Position numbers and translations under genes: made by a program. DNA of 64,000 nucleotides from Orobanche coerulescens (Eukaryota > Streptophyta > Magnoliopsida > Lamiales > Orobanchaceae). Location: the NCBI GenBank assembly GCA_033398695.1, contig CM065815.1, forward strand, positions 142,831,001 through 142,895,000. Reading direction: 5' to 3'. Of this stretch, positions 33,406-46,316 are shown piece after piece. A model generated the notes under the pieces. That model did no database searches. It saw only the letters and a list, made by a program, of their open reading frames with translations, and had not been told where the DNA came from. Position 1 is the first letter of the stretch, and every line of letters begins with the position of its first letter.

Positions 33406-36400
33406 CTCACTTCTACCCACTTAAAATGAAAGGTTTCACTTTTTTCAAATTCATATTTATTATTTAAATATTGTTCATCATTGCATCCAAAAGTACACAT
33501 ATTTCAATAAATCATTGCACCTCACAAAAAATAGTAAATTATTGATGTTTTCGACCATTATACTGGGACGTTATTTTCGATCACTTTCGTCCCGGGATGA
33601 TATTTTTGGCTCGTTCGGTCAGGGAATATTATTTTCGATCAGTTTCATCACGTGACATTATTTTCGACCCATTTAGCCCCGGGATGTCATGTTCGGTCGT
33701 TCCGTCATGGGACGATATTTCAACTCAATTCGTTCTGAGACGTTATTTTCTGACCGTTTCGCACCGGGACGTTATTTTCAATCCATTTCGCCCCGAGGTC
33801 ACATTTTCCACGTTTCGCCCCAGAATTATAACTTCGGCTATGTTCAACATAGGACGTTGTTTTCTACCGTTTCGCCCCGAGGTCACATTTTCAATCCATT
33901 TCGCCCCTGAGGTCACATTTTCAATGATATTTTTGACCTGTTTCGTCATGGGGCGTTATTTCGACCTATTTCACCATGAGACATCATCTTCGGCTCGTTT
34001 CGTCCGGTACGTTATTTGCGGTCCATTCTCCCCAAGACGTCATTTTCGACCCGTTTCGCCACAGACGATATTCTGTCGTTTCTTCCCTGGACCTCATTTT
34101 CAATAGGTTTCGCCCCGAGACATCATTTTTGGTCCATTACATTGGGATGTTATTTTCGGCCCTGACGTTATTTTCGACCATTTTGTCTCCGGACGTCACT
34201 TTTGATCGTCTTTGCTCCGAGATGTCATCTTTTACTGTTTTCACCCTGAACAGATTTATCTACCCGTTTCGCCCCGGAATGATATTTTCGGCCCGTTTCA
34301 TCATGAGACGTCATTTTCGATCCATTTTGCTCTAGGATGTCTTTTTCGACTCGTTTCGTCATGGGTAGGGGTGTAAACGAGTTGAGACAACTCGCGAGGT
34401 ACTCGAGATCGACTCGGTCAAATCTCGGTCAACACTCGACTCGAGTAGGCTCGGCTCGACATACTAACGAGTCGAGTTGAGCTACCCAATACTTGACTCG
34501 ATAAGCTCGTGAAATACTCAATTTTTTTATATATAATTAGTTTTATAATATAAATTTGTAAAATATAATGTAAAAATATTAATAAATAAATTGAATTGTA
34601 AAGAAACTATTTGTAAAAAAATTGAAACTCAACTTTTTTTTATTTCATGTTTTGTTTGTAATTGCATGTATAGTTAAAATACAAATAATGACAACTATTT
34701 GAATTGGTATTAATATAATACACATAATAAAGGGGCAGTTCCACTTATTCCCACACCGGCTAATAATAATAGTTCCAACCTTATAGATCTCTATATAAAT
34801 GGTGCTTGGTACCTTGATCGAGCTTCATTCGAGTTCTGAGTTCGAGCTTTTTTCGAGCTTTTTATTCGAGTTCTGAGTTCGAGCTTTTTCAAGCTTCAAA
34901 CGAGCTTGAGTTCGAGCTCGAGTTCGAGTTTAGAAAATTAGTATCGAGTTCGAGTCGAGTTTGGACTTCATATGAGCTCTTATATAAAGGGGCAGTTCCA
35001 CTTATTCCCACATCAGCTAGGAATAATAGTTCCAACCTTATAAATCTCTATATAAATGGTGCTTGGAGCCTTTCGAACTTGATTCGAGTTCTAAATTCGA
35101 GCTTTTTTCGAGCTTGAGTTCGAGCTTCTTTCGAGCTTCAAACGAGTTCGAGTTCGAGTTCGAGTTTAGAAAATTGTTATCGAGTTCGAGTCGAGTTTGG
35201 ACTTGATATGAGCTCTTATATAAAGGGGCAGTTTCACTTATTCCCACATCGGCTAGGAATAACAGTTCCAAACTTATAAATCTCTAACCTTGATCGATCT
35301 TGATTCGAGTTCTGAGTTCAAGCTTTTTTCGAGCTTGAGTTCGAGCTTTTTTCGAGCTTGAGTTCGAGCTTTTTTCGAGCTTCAAACGAGTTCGAGCTTG
35401 AGTTCGAGTTTAGAAAATTTTTATCGAGTTCGAGTCGAGTTTGGACTTCAACTACTCACGAGTTTTCGAGTCAAGTTCGAGCCTGAGAAATTGCTATCGA
35501 GTTCGAGTTGAGTATACTGATACTCGAGCTCGACTCGCATCATTTACACCCCTAGTCATGGGACGTCATTTTCAATCTCTTCCGCTCTGGGACGTCATTT
35601 TTTATCCATTTTATCCCGAGAGGTCATTTTCGACTGTTTTCACCCCTTGACGTCATTTTCGGCCGTTTCGCCCCAAGACGTCCTTTTTGACCCGTTTTGT
35701 CCCTGGATTTCATTTTGGCTCCATTTTATCCGGGACGTTATCTTCGATCATTTTCACCTTGAGACGACATTTTTGGCATGTTTCGCCCTAAAATATTATT
35801 TTCTATCTGTTTCGTCATTAGATGGTATTTTCGCCCTGTTTTGTACAGAGACGATATTTTCGGTCTAGGACATCGTTTTCAACATATTTCGTCTTGGGAC
35901 GATATTTTTGACCATTTTCGTCACATGATATTATTTTCGACCCATTTTGCCCCAAGATATTATTTTCGCTCTATTTCATCTTGAGACAACATCTTGGACC
36001 TGTTTTAGCCGAAACAATAATTTGGGGTCAAAAATGACGTCCCCGGGTAAACAAATTGAAAATGACGCCTCGAGGCAAAACCGATCGAAAATATTATCAC
36101 GGGGCAAAATGGGTCGAAAATATCATACTGGGACATAACAGGTCGAAAATAATGTCTTGGGGCGAAACAGAAAAAATGTCCCGCGATGAAACTGGTTGAA
36201 AATATCGCCTCGGTGCTAACGGGCTGAAAATGACATCTAAGGTGAAAATTGTCGAAAATGACGTTCCGGGAACAGGCCGAAAATAAAGTCCCAAGGCAAA
36301 ACATGTCGAAAATGACGTCTAAACCGAAAATGACATCCTGAGGGGAAACCGGCGGAAAATGAAGTCACAAGACGAAACAAGCCGAAAATGGCATCACGAG

Positions 36401-36895
36401 GCGAAAACGATCGAAAATGACGTCACAGGGTGTAATGGCTCAAAAATAATGTCCCACGACGAAATTGGTCGAAAATGACGTTCTAAAGCGAAATGGGTAA
36501 AAAATATCACCCCAAGGCGAAACGGGCCGAACATGACATCTCGGGAAGAAACGGATTGAAAAAGCCCAATCAAAACTAATCGATAATGACGTCCTCGACA
36601 AAACCAATCGAATATGTTATCACTGGACGAAACGGGTTGAAAATGTTATACCGAGGTATAACGACTCAAAAACATTTCCGTGACGAAACTAGTCAAAAAT
36701 AGAAATGGATTGAAAATGACATTCTAAAGCAAAACCGGCCAAAAATAAGAACGTGTGATGAAACGATTTCAAATACCAATGATGTGGTATTTTTTTTTGT
36801 GAAATATAATAATTTGTGAAACAAGGGTTATTTGGAAATAAAAGTGAGTATTTTGAGCATTTGAAAAAAGTAAAACCTCCAAATTAAGGAGCGAG
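33406..36895. mobile_element. Mariner-ended fold-back element with inverted minisatellites
   Basis: Ends resemble plant mariner/Stowaway termini. On the left TA is followed by CTCACTTCTACCC. On the right, inverted, is TACTCGCTCCTTAATTTGG. The two sides share a TTTCACTTTTTTCAAAT segment, and TA lies at 33404-33405 and 36896-36897. Inside, a unit of about 29-34 bp (core GACGTCATTTTCG with CGTTTCGCCCCGG) repeats from about 33545 to 36010. The same unit then repeats in inverted orientation from about 36020 to 36770. The left arm is split by a hAT element (34366-35554). Every open frame here comes from the repeat and is not a gene. Confidence 0.78.
34366..35554. mobile_element. hAT-type element inside the fold-back element
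   Basis: TAGGGGTGTAAA at the left and TTTACACCCCTA at the right form a perfect 12-bp inverted repeat. Perfect 8-bp target duplications GTCATGGG lie at 34358-34365 and 35555-35562. The 1189-bp body has no transposase. It contains three tandem copies of a roughly 240-bp unit starting AAAGGGGCAGTT(C/T)CACTTA (about 34730, 34987 and 35224), two with a TATATAAATGG promoter-like box, plus many CGAGTTCGAG words. Confidence 0.92.
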
Positions 36896-36897
36896 TA

Positions 36898-37894
36898 TTA
36901 CGTTGTAGCCCGAGGATTTACTTAACACAAAAGCAAAAATGTAGAAGCTGCAATTTTCCTTCTTTTCTTACTATACGATTTTCCTTTTTCTTAAGAGATA
37001 AAATAATAAACCTTTATGAAGAGAATACAAGACATGCCCCAACTTCGAAAGGTGCTTTTAGTTGGTTGAATCTTGGCTATTAAGTTCACATCCGAAGGTA
37101 TATTTTACCAACAATAAAAGGAAAACGACTACCAAAGCAATAGAGAACAGCCCTAGGCTCAGAATCGGTTTTGCACTAACAAGAACCATATTCGATTTTA
37201 AAAATTTGTAAGCTTGAACATGATTCAGATCTCGGGTAGCCTTTCGAAAAGGGGAAAAACTTAATCATTTAACATTCATGTGCACATTCAATGTTTCTAA
37301 AACAATAATATGTAATAAAAAATGAAGTATAAATAAAATTAAAAATATTATTGAACAATGCAACCAAATCGGAAACTGCATTTTTTTACTTTCACGGAAC
37401 AAAACCGAACATGAACCCGAATTGAGAAACCCCAATCACGCCCATTTGGTTAGAACCAACCGATAACACAAACCGAAGTTTTTTTCCCATCCCCCCTCCC
37501 ATCCCCCCAAGAAATAATCTATTGACAATCATGACCGGGATTTGGGATTCTATTTGTTGGCATTGGCTGATTCGGTCCTAACTTGAAGTAAGTACTAAGT
37601 TATAGGAGTTGATATATCCAACAATATGATGTAGGTACAATATACACATCAACTGTGATTAGTAGCATAATCACAACTGGTGTATAACATAATCACAATT
37701 CTGTATAATATAATTACAGTGAAAATATGACATAACAATATAAGCACAACTAATGTATAACATAATCACAACTGTTGTATCGTACATGATAAATTATGTT
37801 GTACTGTATAATTTTTCAGTTGTAGAGCAACATTCATGGTTCATTTAGAACAAAAAATGCAATAAAAAGCAAATCGGCTAAATCCAATAGATAG
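36898..37894. other. Unassigned AT-rich intergenic sequence
   Basis: I see no gene. A patch at about 37650-37780 repeats CATAATCACAACT-like words several times. Confidence 0.4.
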
Positions 37895-37903
37895 TAAAAA
37901 ATA

Positions 37904-38327
37904 GGAAAAAATGCACAGAAATACATGAACTTTACATTGTCTTTCATTTTGCACATGACTTTTGAATTTTTTCTATAAAATCGCCAACTTTCGAATTTTG
38001 TTCATTTCTCCATAATATGAAAATTTTCGATTGAATCATACAAACATGAAGAATTTTGCTTTATTTCACCATAAAATTGTCACAAGTTTCGCAAATTCAC
38101 ATGGAAGGAAAATTTGAAAAAATGTAATTAAGGTGTCAAATCACGTCATACAGAACTTCTGAAAATAATCTCGTTAAATTTGGCTGACATAAGAGGTCGA
38201 CATATGTTCGGTTGCCACATAAGCGCCAATTGGTAAGATTCAATTTAGGCGGGGTTTAAAATTAGGGAAAAATTGAACGCAAAATGAAAGATATAGCAAC
38301 GTTAATGTATTTCTATGCATTTTTCCC
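37904..38327. mobile_element. Mutator-like MITE downstream of PEX2
   Basis: A 424-bp element with inverted ends: GGAAAAAATGCACAGAAATA at the left, and inverted GGGAAAAATGCATAGAAATA at the right. The repeat is about 50 bp. Flanking 9-bp sequences TAAAAAATA and TAAAAAGTA differ at one base. It has no coding content and lies about 350 bp past the PEX2 stop. Confidence 0.82.
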
Positions 38328-38678
38328 TAAAAAGTACTCCAGGTCTAAATCACAGAACTGGCCACTAAAATCATTGCCTCAAAAAGAAGATCAAGTGATT
38401 CTCAGCAAGAAGTGATTCTCATCTTGTAGTTGGGAAAAAAAAAAAAGTGGAGCTGCTTTTAGAGTTCCCAAACACTCCCTTAGTATAGGGTGAAAAGATT
38501 TATTTATTTTTTCATCAATGGATTTAGGTTTATAAAAAAATTCCATAACTCAATGGACTGGTGCTTTTTTTTTCAATACATATATATATATATATATATG
38601 CCAGGGGATTCTTTCATTACAATCATTCTAATTTTGTTTCGTTGTTTCGTTTTTTCACCTTGTAAATAAAATCTTCAC

Positions 38679-38932
38679 CTAGTGTGTGATCTTGTCGACA
38701 GAACCCCCGTGTCGTTGCATCGCGACAACTGGCTCACTGCACCGGGAACACCGAAATGCCATAGCTGCAGAACACCTCGTTCGAAGACAGTAGTAGCAAT
38801 ACCTGTTATTTTAGTAGGATTTAGATTAACATTGTTCTTATAAAAGTGAGATTTTCAGATTCGGTAATATATATCTTGAAAATGGTAGGGGTAGTATTAT
38901 GGAGTAACTTCATGATAATCTGGAACTGCTAA

Positions 38933-38993
<61 letters not shown>

Positions 38994-39029
38994 GTTAATT
39001 AAAAAAACTTCAAGATTTAGTCCAATTAC

Positions 39030-39109
<80 letters not shown>

Positions 39110-39772
39110 GACATACATCTTCGAAATAAACATACCCATTCGATATTAGTTTCTTTATTACAAATATTAATACGGGGACTGGGATTTTATTAACGAAATA
39201 CGAAAACCAAAAGATGACATCATCATCTTAAGTGTTTAATACGGGGTACCGGGGTTTTAATCTCACTTAGTAGATAGAAAACATCAAAAGTGTTTGATCC
39301 AACGGTGGTATATGCAACTGCATAAAAATAACCTAAAAACGATTTAAGATAATAAAAATGATAAATACCTGTGCCGACATGGGATTGCCAAAAATGGAGT
39401 GGTTGGAGCCGTCTGGCAGATGGGGCATAAAGCCTCATCTCCCTCTGAGTTTGAAGATTTATCTTTCGAGAATGGACGGAGAATTTTTTTAACAGACGAC
39501 GAATTGAGAAGAGGGAGCAGCAGCAACAGCATTTCCTGCATGTTACCTTCATGCTTTCAGTCGGAAATCATTGGAGAAAATTTAAAAATAAAATGGAGAG
39601 AGATAATCCAAACATAACATAACTGAAAAGCTCAATTAGATACATAAATTAAAGTTGTGTTTGGAATGGAGGGATTTGGGCTCCATTCATTTGACATTTA
39701 TTGTTAGCGTGTAGTGTACACTTGTCAAGATTTCAAATCCATTACAAACTTTAAATTTTTTCCCAATATGTT

Positions 39773-39803
<31 letters not shown>

Positions 39804-42800
39804 CTTCCCTGCCCCACCTGAAGAGGGTATCTTTGTGGTATCTTGGTTGAGACATAAGTTTTTAATTTTAGTCATCAACTCATCTTAAACCATAATTTCA
39901 CTTACTTTTTTATTTTTATTTTCAATCAACTAAATTACAATTTATATAACGAAAAAAATTTATTTTACGGAATATTATTATCATCATTAAGTGCACCTTA
40001 ATCCCAACTATATTAGTTGATGGCATGAAGATTATAGTGCCAATTAAGTGTCGAATATTAGTTAACAGTACAACTCATGCAAAAGACGAAGTGGCAAAGT
40101 TTTACGTCGATGCCCTTCCTGTCACAACCTTCATACGAAAGAGAAATGAGATGAAACTCCAAAACCATCAACATCATAGATTTTTCCAGTTACATGAAAC
40201 GAGACAGTGATGAGTCGAGTAATTGCTATGGCCATGTAACATTACGTGATTGATATTACAAAATCATCATGTACATTACGAAATATGACTCATTTTAAGG
40301 AATATTATATGAATTTTAATTAGATATTAAAATTTTATTTTAAATAGACTCTTCTATTGGGACAACATCATATTTCGGAAGTACCCATTTCAAGTGGGAC
40401 GGAGGGAGTATATAAATTTCAAAAATAATAAAACTTCCTAAATTTTAACGAAAAGTATGATATGTGAGAAATGTGTGTGAGGGAGTGACGGTGTAGAAGG
40501 ATAAATTTCAATTATATGGTTCTGGGTTGGATTCCAATTCCACCAAAAATAAACTCGAATCGGGAAGGGATTTGCAATCCACTGATTTGAGATTTTGGCA
40601 GAACACGCCGGATTTCAGATCTTTCCTCACAAATCCCTTGACCCCAATAGACTGAACTCATCTAAGTTGGTAACACATTATCATACTGCATTCCTAAGGG
40701 CAATTAAAACAACTAAAGAATTTGCACTGACGCATTGCCCGTGGCCCACAAATCACTAAATATAAATTACAAAAAAAAAATATAAAGATCAAATTAAAAG
40801 GTCCATTTAAGAAGGGGACGTATTGGACGGTGTAGGAGAAATTGAACATTTTACCATAAACTTGTCAACTACTACACACACATGAAGCGGTGAGGAAAGT
40901 TACCGAAAATTCGTTCCACACCAATTGTCTGTTCATGTATTCGAAGCTTACGGCTCGATTCATATGAGGGGTTCCATAGACAAGTCTTGCCTGTAAAGCT
41001 CTCTCAATAAGACTCCTATATCTGTGTATATAAGAGCAATTACTAGTACGCAAACTTACTCTATATGCTGTTCATATTTAACAAAATCTTTTTAACAGGT
41101 AGCAAGATGAAGGTATTTGATTGTCTGCATAAGACAGTTTCTCAGAGACTTATGACAGAATCAATGTTAGTCAAAATTCATATGTCAAAATAATTTCTTG
41201 AGTCTTCCATTTGGGCAATGTGTATATAAGGTTTTAGAGAGAGAAAAAAAAAAGCTCTGCCAAATCATATACCTTCCTGTCAAGAGAAACAGGAGTAGGT
41301 TTCCGAAGGATGCAGTTTTGTACAATCCTTCTATGCGTTGTAATAGAAACCAACTTCGACGAGCGATTGATCTCTGGAGGAAAAAGAGAAGATCAGAGAG
41401 CTACATTTTTGTGTGAACAAATATAAAAAATCTCATGGAGCAAAGACAAAGCAATTTAACTATCATAGCATCTTGCAGAGGATAACGTACCTGCTCGGTG
41501 TCGCCCCATCTGCGGAAAGCCGAAAATGATTGAAGTCGGGCCCAAAAATACTGACCACCAACAGTAGCAACACAGTACCAGAACTTCTGATAAACAGTTA
41601 ATCCCGGGCCCTCTAGTCCTGTTCTAACTATAAGAATTGGGGGGAGGAGGGGGGGGGGGTCATTGAACATAAAAGATTGAGCAATTTAAGCAAAGAGAGA
41701 TCGAAGTTTCAATACATAACAACAGCAAGAGATTATTGAAAATTTACCATTTTCATCATTTTAAAAACTGATATGACGCATCTCCCTCTTGTTTCCAATA
41801 GATTAATCTATTAATTAGGTAAAAGGACAATTAAAACATATCACAGTTATACAAAAAAATACATGTCCCCGGATATGATCAACTCACGCCGACACTCATT
41901 ATGAAAAATAATTTGATGTGTTTGGCTTCTAAAAGGGGGCATCGCCAGAATGTGAAGGTTGTGCAAGTTGCAACAGATAGTAAAGCTTTCCTCTATAGCA
42001 GTTAAAACTTAATACTCTTAAATCTCTAGATGAACTGACTATTTCACATGGCTGTCTGCTAAGGCAAAACCGCAAAAGGACTTAGGTTATGGATATTTCT
42101 CCGTCCCCATAGTCCTCAAAAAAGAGGTTACTTTTTAACCTCAAACGAAAGTAGCGTGATTTGCACATGATTTAAAAGATTGAACAGTACATGACTCTCG
42201 TCTCTCTAGTACAATGAAATTTAAAATGCATGGTGAAAACTAGTATAGCGACTCTTAAAAACTAGGTGCACAAAGTTTTCATATTAACAGCCAAATGGAT
42301 CAATAGATTAGCTTTAAACAAATAAAAAATGAAAAAAAAAAGTTTCATTCAATGAGCAACAGCAGTCATATAGATTAATAGGTAATAATTACTTTTGCCT
42401 TTACTAAATTCACTTTTCAACCTAAGACTAGTGGTGAGTCTAGTTCAGTTAAAAAAAGATACAAGGACAATGGTAAATTCAAATTCCTAAGGTCCTTTTG
42501 TCTCTTCATTGATTCCATAAACTCCCAGGAGTTATCTAACATCACAATGGCTCCCGGTGTTACTGACATCATGCTTGAGATAGATTGCCTGAAAAGAGAC
42601 CAAACTGTTTCTTTTCATGAAACAATGATGAGCATTAAGTTTAATAGTCTATACTAATCTCACTGTCGACTTTGCATGACAGAGTGAGGACTATTGCAAC
42701 TCTGGTTAGAAAAAAAAAAATAGCACATGGAACCATTGTGCAAGATTTGCACTGATATTACAATGTCCAGTGTGGCCCAGGAAAACGAGAAGGCAAAAAA

Positions 42801-45800
42801 TTTATATGGCTGTTGTCCGTTCCATGGTATCATTCTTTCTTAAAAATCTCATCTCACCAGTCTTCTATTCCTCATGATGAGGTTATTTGACTCTACTAAT
42901 AAAGTAACATCAAGTTTGATTTGAAGTTGATTATTACTACCAAAATAAGTGATGATGGGCGAATTAGTAAAGAGAGTTTCCCTAAATATAAATGAGTGTG
43001 CTGCCAATCTTGTTGAGATATCCCACATCAGTTTCATGTTGTCAAGGGTTTATAACTGGGAGTCAACCCTTTACCTTTGACCATGGTTTTGGGTTAAGTT
43101 AGGGCTCCCTAGCTTATATGTCTAACAATTTGGTCCAACATGCCAGCTTCGGGCAGACCTGGAAAGGGACTACCCATAATTGTTAAAGGCGAAAAGCGGA
43201 CCAAGGCCACAAGCAATGTTCTAAAAATCGGACTAGGCGTCCGCCTAGGCGCTAGAAGGTCGACCTCCGCCCCGACTACCCCATAGTCGGTTCTGCCAGG
43301 CGGGTAAGAGGCTCTAGGCGGCTCTAGGCGGGCTGAGGCGGGTCCAGGCGGGCTAGGCGGGTCTAGGCGGAGCGGGTCGGGTCTCGGATCGGATCTGGCT
43401 GGATCGGGCCGCCTGCGGTCTGTTTGTAATATTTCTTCTAGCCATCTAGGCGCCGCCTCCAAGGCCTAGGCGCTAGAAGGTCCGCGTCCGCCCGCCTAGC
43501 GCCTTTTAGAGCATTGGCCACAAGGGCTCGTATAGTCTGAGGCGCATGGCGAGGTGCGCACCCGAGAGAGATGAGGTGCAAAAAAGATACAAAAACAGAT
43601 AAGTTAAATATAAAACTTAAAAACATATAATGACAAGAAAATATAACTATATAAAAAACTTACTAATTAAAAAAATTAAAGTGTCAGAAACAATAAAACA
43701 ACTTTGAAAGTGTGCTGGAAAAATAAAATATAAAACGAAAAGAGAAAAAAAAAAAAAAAAAAAAAAGATCTACCACTGAGGTGCGCTTAGGCACATTGAG
43801 GCGCACGTAACAGACGCGCCCGCGCACGCTCTTGACTAAGGTCGCCCGCCTTTCGGTTTAAAAAAGGTGACCTGCCATTTGACCTACACACCTCGCGCCT
43901 GAGGCGGGCCTATAATAACTATGGTGCTACCAGACGGCGGGCCCAAGGTTGCCACCCCGGATGTGGCCCAAGGGGGTGGGCCTTCGTATGGGTTGCCACC
44001 CGGAGTGTGCAGTCCGTGGACGTCCGGTTTAAAAGTGGGATGGATTGTTACGATATGCCCAGTGTTTTCAGTTGCGTTGCGCAAGCACATGGCATTTTTT
44101 GCTCAGAATTGCGTAACTTAAAATAACGTGGCGCATAGCGTAGGTAATTTAAACATGCCATTTTCTGAATTAAAAAACAAAAAATAAAAAATATTTCTAT
44201 GTAAGAAAAATAGGTCAAATAGATAAAGCAAATAGCCATAACCATGTCAAGGAACAATATTAAAATATTCAATTCTCAAACCTTAAAAATTCTAATATGA
44301 ATAACACTATTAAACTATTCAATCCTCAAAACTTAAAAATAAAATATTTTAACGCACCAATCGGGACTGAATGTGAATTCTCCTTTTCGAGGCCTGCTTT
44401 TGGTCAATTTCATGTGACCGCTGCCCTTGAACAGGAAAAAGGGTTTGCTGCGCATCAGCTCAAGAAAAACTGAGGTATTTTAATAATTATATTTTGGAAA
44501 ATCTGATCCTAATTACGCGCGTTTTTTTCTCAAATAGCGCACATAGCGTGCGCATAAGCGAGTTTTACCTGCCACGTCATCAAATTGCAGGCGCGAAGTG
44601 AGAGAAGGGCAACCAGCAGTACGCAACAATGCGTTTTGGCTTTTTATGGCGCAAAATATGGCGCCCAATCTGCCGCTATTGAAAACACTGGATATGCCAC
44701 ATCGGTTCCATATTACAGTGTGGACGGGTATATATATGGGGGCTAACCCTTTATCTTTAATCATGGTTTTGGGTTAAGTTCGAGCTCCCGAGCTTATATG
44801 CCTAACAGAACTCCAGCAAACATCACAGTCACCAACACATTGAAATGGCTGAATCATGCAGTTCATACTTGTATAGAAAAAATAAAAGCCAGTACGAACT
44901 CTAGAAAATCATAGAACGATACAAGGATGTTACAGAAACGATTCAACCAGAAGCAGAAGACAAGAGAACTAAAAAACCACCCACCTTTTCCCCTTGCTTC
45001 AGCTGCACGTTCATCTCTATACCTTAAATTCATGAGAGCGTTACCAGGAGTAGGCTTATCAACCCAGATGGAAAATCTCCATATAAGAAATTCAAGAAAA
45101 GCATCGAGTTCAGGTTCGTATTGAAATAGAATTCCTGGCTAATCCCAAAAAACAGAATGAACAAATCAAATGCCTCAGAACTTCCAAATAATATATATAA
45201 AAAAAAAAAAAAAGAACTTCTGGGCCGAGTAAACAGATTAGCAGAATGACCACTTACCTTCATCAAAGAAAATATCTTAACTAACTGTTCTTTCAACATG
45301 GCTGACATTTCAACATCCAGCCTGGCAGCATCAAACTGACTTACTCTAGATATCTCGATTGGGATCACCGGCTGTCAAACAGACCAGAAAAAAAATTTGC
45401 AATAACATAAAGGCCAAGGTTGAAATTGGAATTTAATTAAGAAAGATATGCTTCATTTAAAAAGTTCCCAAATTAAAGAACGACGAAAACCTAACAAGTC
45501 TAAGCAAAAATATTTCACGAAATTTCCAACAGATATAGCCAGGTACAGAATCTAATAAAATTGGAATAATCTATCAGAGTAGCTTTAACTTTGTTCATCT
45601 ACGTGACATTAGGAAAAAAAAATCTACGGAGAAGTTAAAACACCAGTGTACTGCATTCACATAACAAATTATGAACTAATTACACAACGAAGACCATCAG
45701 ATACTCCAGTGAGAAGGTGTGAAACTATAGACAGCAAACAGGGTCAAAAGATGGAAAGTATTAAAAGGGACATGCAGCAGATAGAACTTAACAGAGGAGA

Positions 45801-46316
45801 TGACCCAGCGTAGAGCTGATTGGAGAAGTCACATCCATATAGACGAACCCATCGTAGTGGGATAAGGCTTTGTTTGGTTTGGTTTGGTTTACAATGAACT
45901 CAAAAGTAGGATCAAATACACAATACATAAATTATCAACTAAACATCTTAAGAAAACATGCCCGGCATAAAGAAGCATTAATCATTTAAAAAAAATTTCA
46001 ACACAGTATAATACCAGCAAACAGAAAACCAACTTACAGAACTCAAATTGTGCCACTAAAATTCTTACACAGCGCATGATTTTCACCTCGATTCAGTATA
46101 AATATTCATCTCTTTTTCCACAGAGGTTCCAAAAAAAAAATGTAGCAACGGAAGCATGGGAATGAATTCCTTTACCTGGCTACCGGAGCAAACCGATTGC
46201 CATTTGGGAAGCACCTTCAGGTAAGTATTATACCACGCATCTTCCGGCGGCGGAGGATTTATAGACTCATTAACGGTGGATGAAGATGATGAGGCTAGGG
46301 TTTGTCTATCTTCCAT
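38679..46316 (-). CDS. PEX2: Peroxisome biogenesis protein 2 (RING peroxin), eight exons
   Basis: Exons on the minus strand are 46176-46316, 45258-45371, 44985-45138, 41491-41627, 41273-41373, 40904-41021, 39369-39535 and 38679-38802. All join at GT-AG sites with phases that agree, giving 1056 bp and 351 residues, about 5% longer than I recall for Arabidopsis PEX2. Recognisable PEX2 segments include EMSAMLKEQLVKIFSLMK, FLEFLIWRFSIWVDKPTPGN, GLEGPGLTVYQKFWYCVATV and SFEYMNRQLVWNEFS. The C-terminal RING is complete: C292-X2-C295-X12-C308-X-H310-X2-C313-X2-C316-X12-C329-X2-C332. In the family, PEX2 sits in the peroxisomal membrane with PEX10 and PEX12 as the ubiquitin ligase that recycles the import receptor PEX5. 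I chose the ATG at 46316; an in-frame ATG at 46376 would add 20 residues. Intron 3 is 3357 bp because of transposons. No stops or frameshifts were found. Confidence 0.95.
38933..38990. repeat. TG/TA microsatellite in PEX2 intron 7
   Basis: A (TG)n run passes directly into a (TA)n run of about 40 bp. Confidence 0.9.
39031..39108. repeat. TAA microsatellite in PEX2 intron 7
   Basis: About 26 tandem TAA units, between exon 8 and exon 7 of PEX2. Likely length-variable. Confidence 0.92.
43175..43923. mobile_element. hAT-like element inside the TRIM
   Basis: Ends CATAATTGTTAAAGGC and, inverted, CATAGTTATTATAGGC. Flanking 8-mers GGACTACC and GTGCTACC agree at six positions. The body is GC-rich with GGCGCGC(C/T)-like words and a 23-base polyA near 43745. 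It hosts another element (43214-43516). The edges are less secure than for the other hAT insertions. Confidence 0.55.
43214..43516. mobile_element. hAT-type MITE nested within the hAT-like element
   Basis: A 303-bp element with ends CAATGTTCTAAAA and, inverted, CAATGCTCTAAAA, and perfect 8-bp duplications GCCACAAG (43206-43213 and 43517-43524). The interior is rich in CTAGGCG / CGCCTAG words and can fold back. Confidence 0.9.
44060..44690. mobile_element. hAT-type element in the TRIM 3' LTR
   Basis: A 631-bp element bounded by CAGTGTTTTCA and its exact inverse TGAAAACACTG, with perfect 8-bp duplications GATATGCC (44052-44059 and 44691-44698). No coding sequence. Removing it restores a TRIM LTR matching 43011-43127. 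Confidence 0.92.

Larger units (their letters stand above)
43011..44807 (+). mobile_element. TRIM-like short LTR element in PEX2 intron 3
   Basis: A short terminal repeat starting TGTTGAGATATCCCACATC and ending TCTAACA (43011-43127) recurs as TGTTACGATATGCCACATCG to CCTAACA. The second copy (44046-44807) is interrupted by a hAT element. Without insertions the internal part is only about 160 bp, as in terminal-repeat-in-miniature elements, with no coding capacity. The shared GGTTTTGGGTTAAGTT segment makes the pairing clear. Flanks AATCT and GAACT are not a clean duplication and the primer site is not obvious. Its strand is opposite to PEX2. Confidence 0.72.

Noticed and set aside
33597..34335. 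Several overlapping open frames of 73-169 codons rich in RPEVTFS / FRPGMIF-type repeats
   Set aside because: They arise from the 29-34-bp minisatellite read in different frames, have no homology I recognise, and similar frames appear on both strands.
37591..37830. Possible tandem array of CATAATCACAACT words
   Set aside because: Copies are few, irregular and AT-rich; not enough to call a repeat family.
40300..40410. Sequence ending GTGGGACGGAGGGAGTA, like a Stowaway/mariner terminus, in PEX2 intron 6
   Set aside because: Only one end is visible; no matching left terminus or complete TA duplication was found, so I did not call an element.
42090..42180. CTCCGTCCCCATAGTCC-like Stowaway end in PEX2 intron 3
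   Set aside because: Only a partial single end with no partner found.
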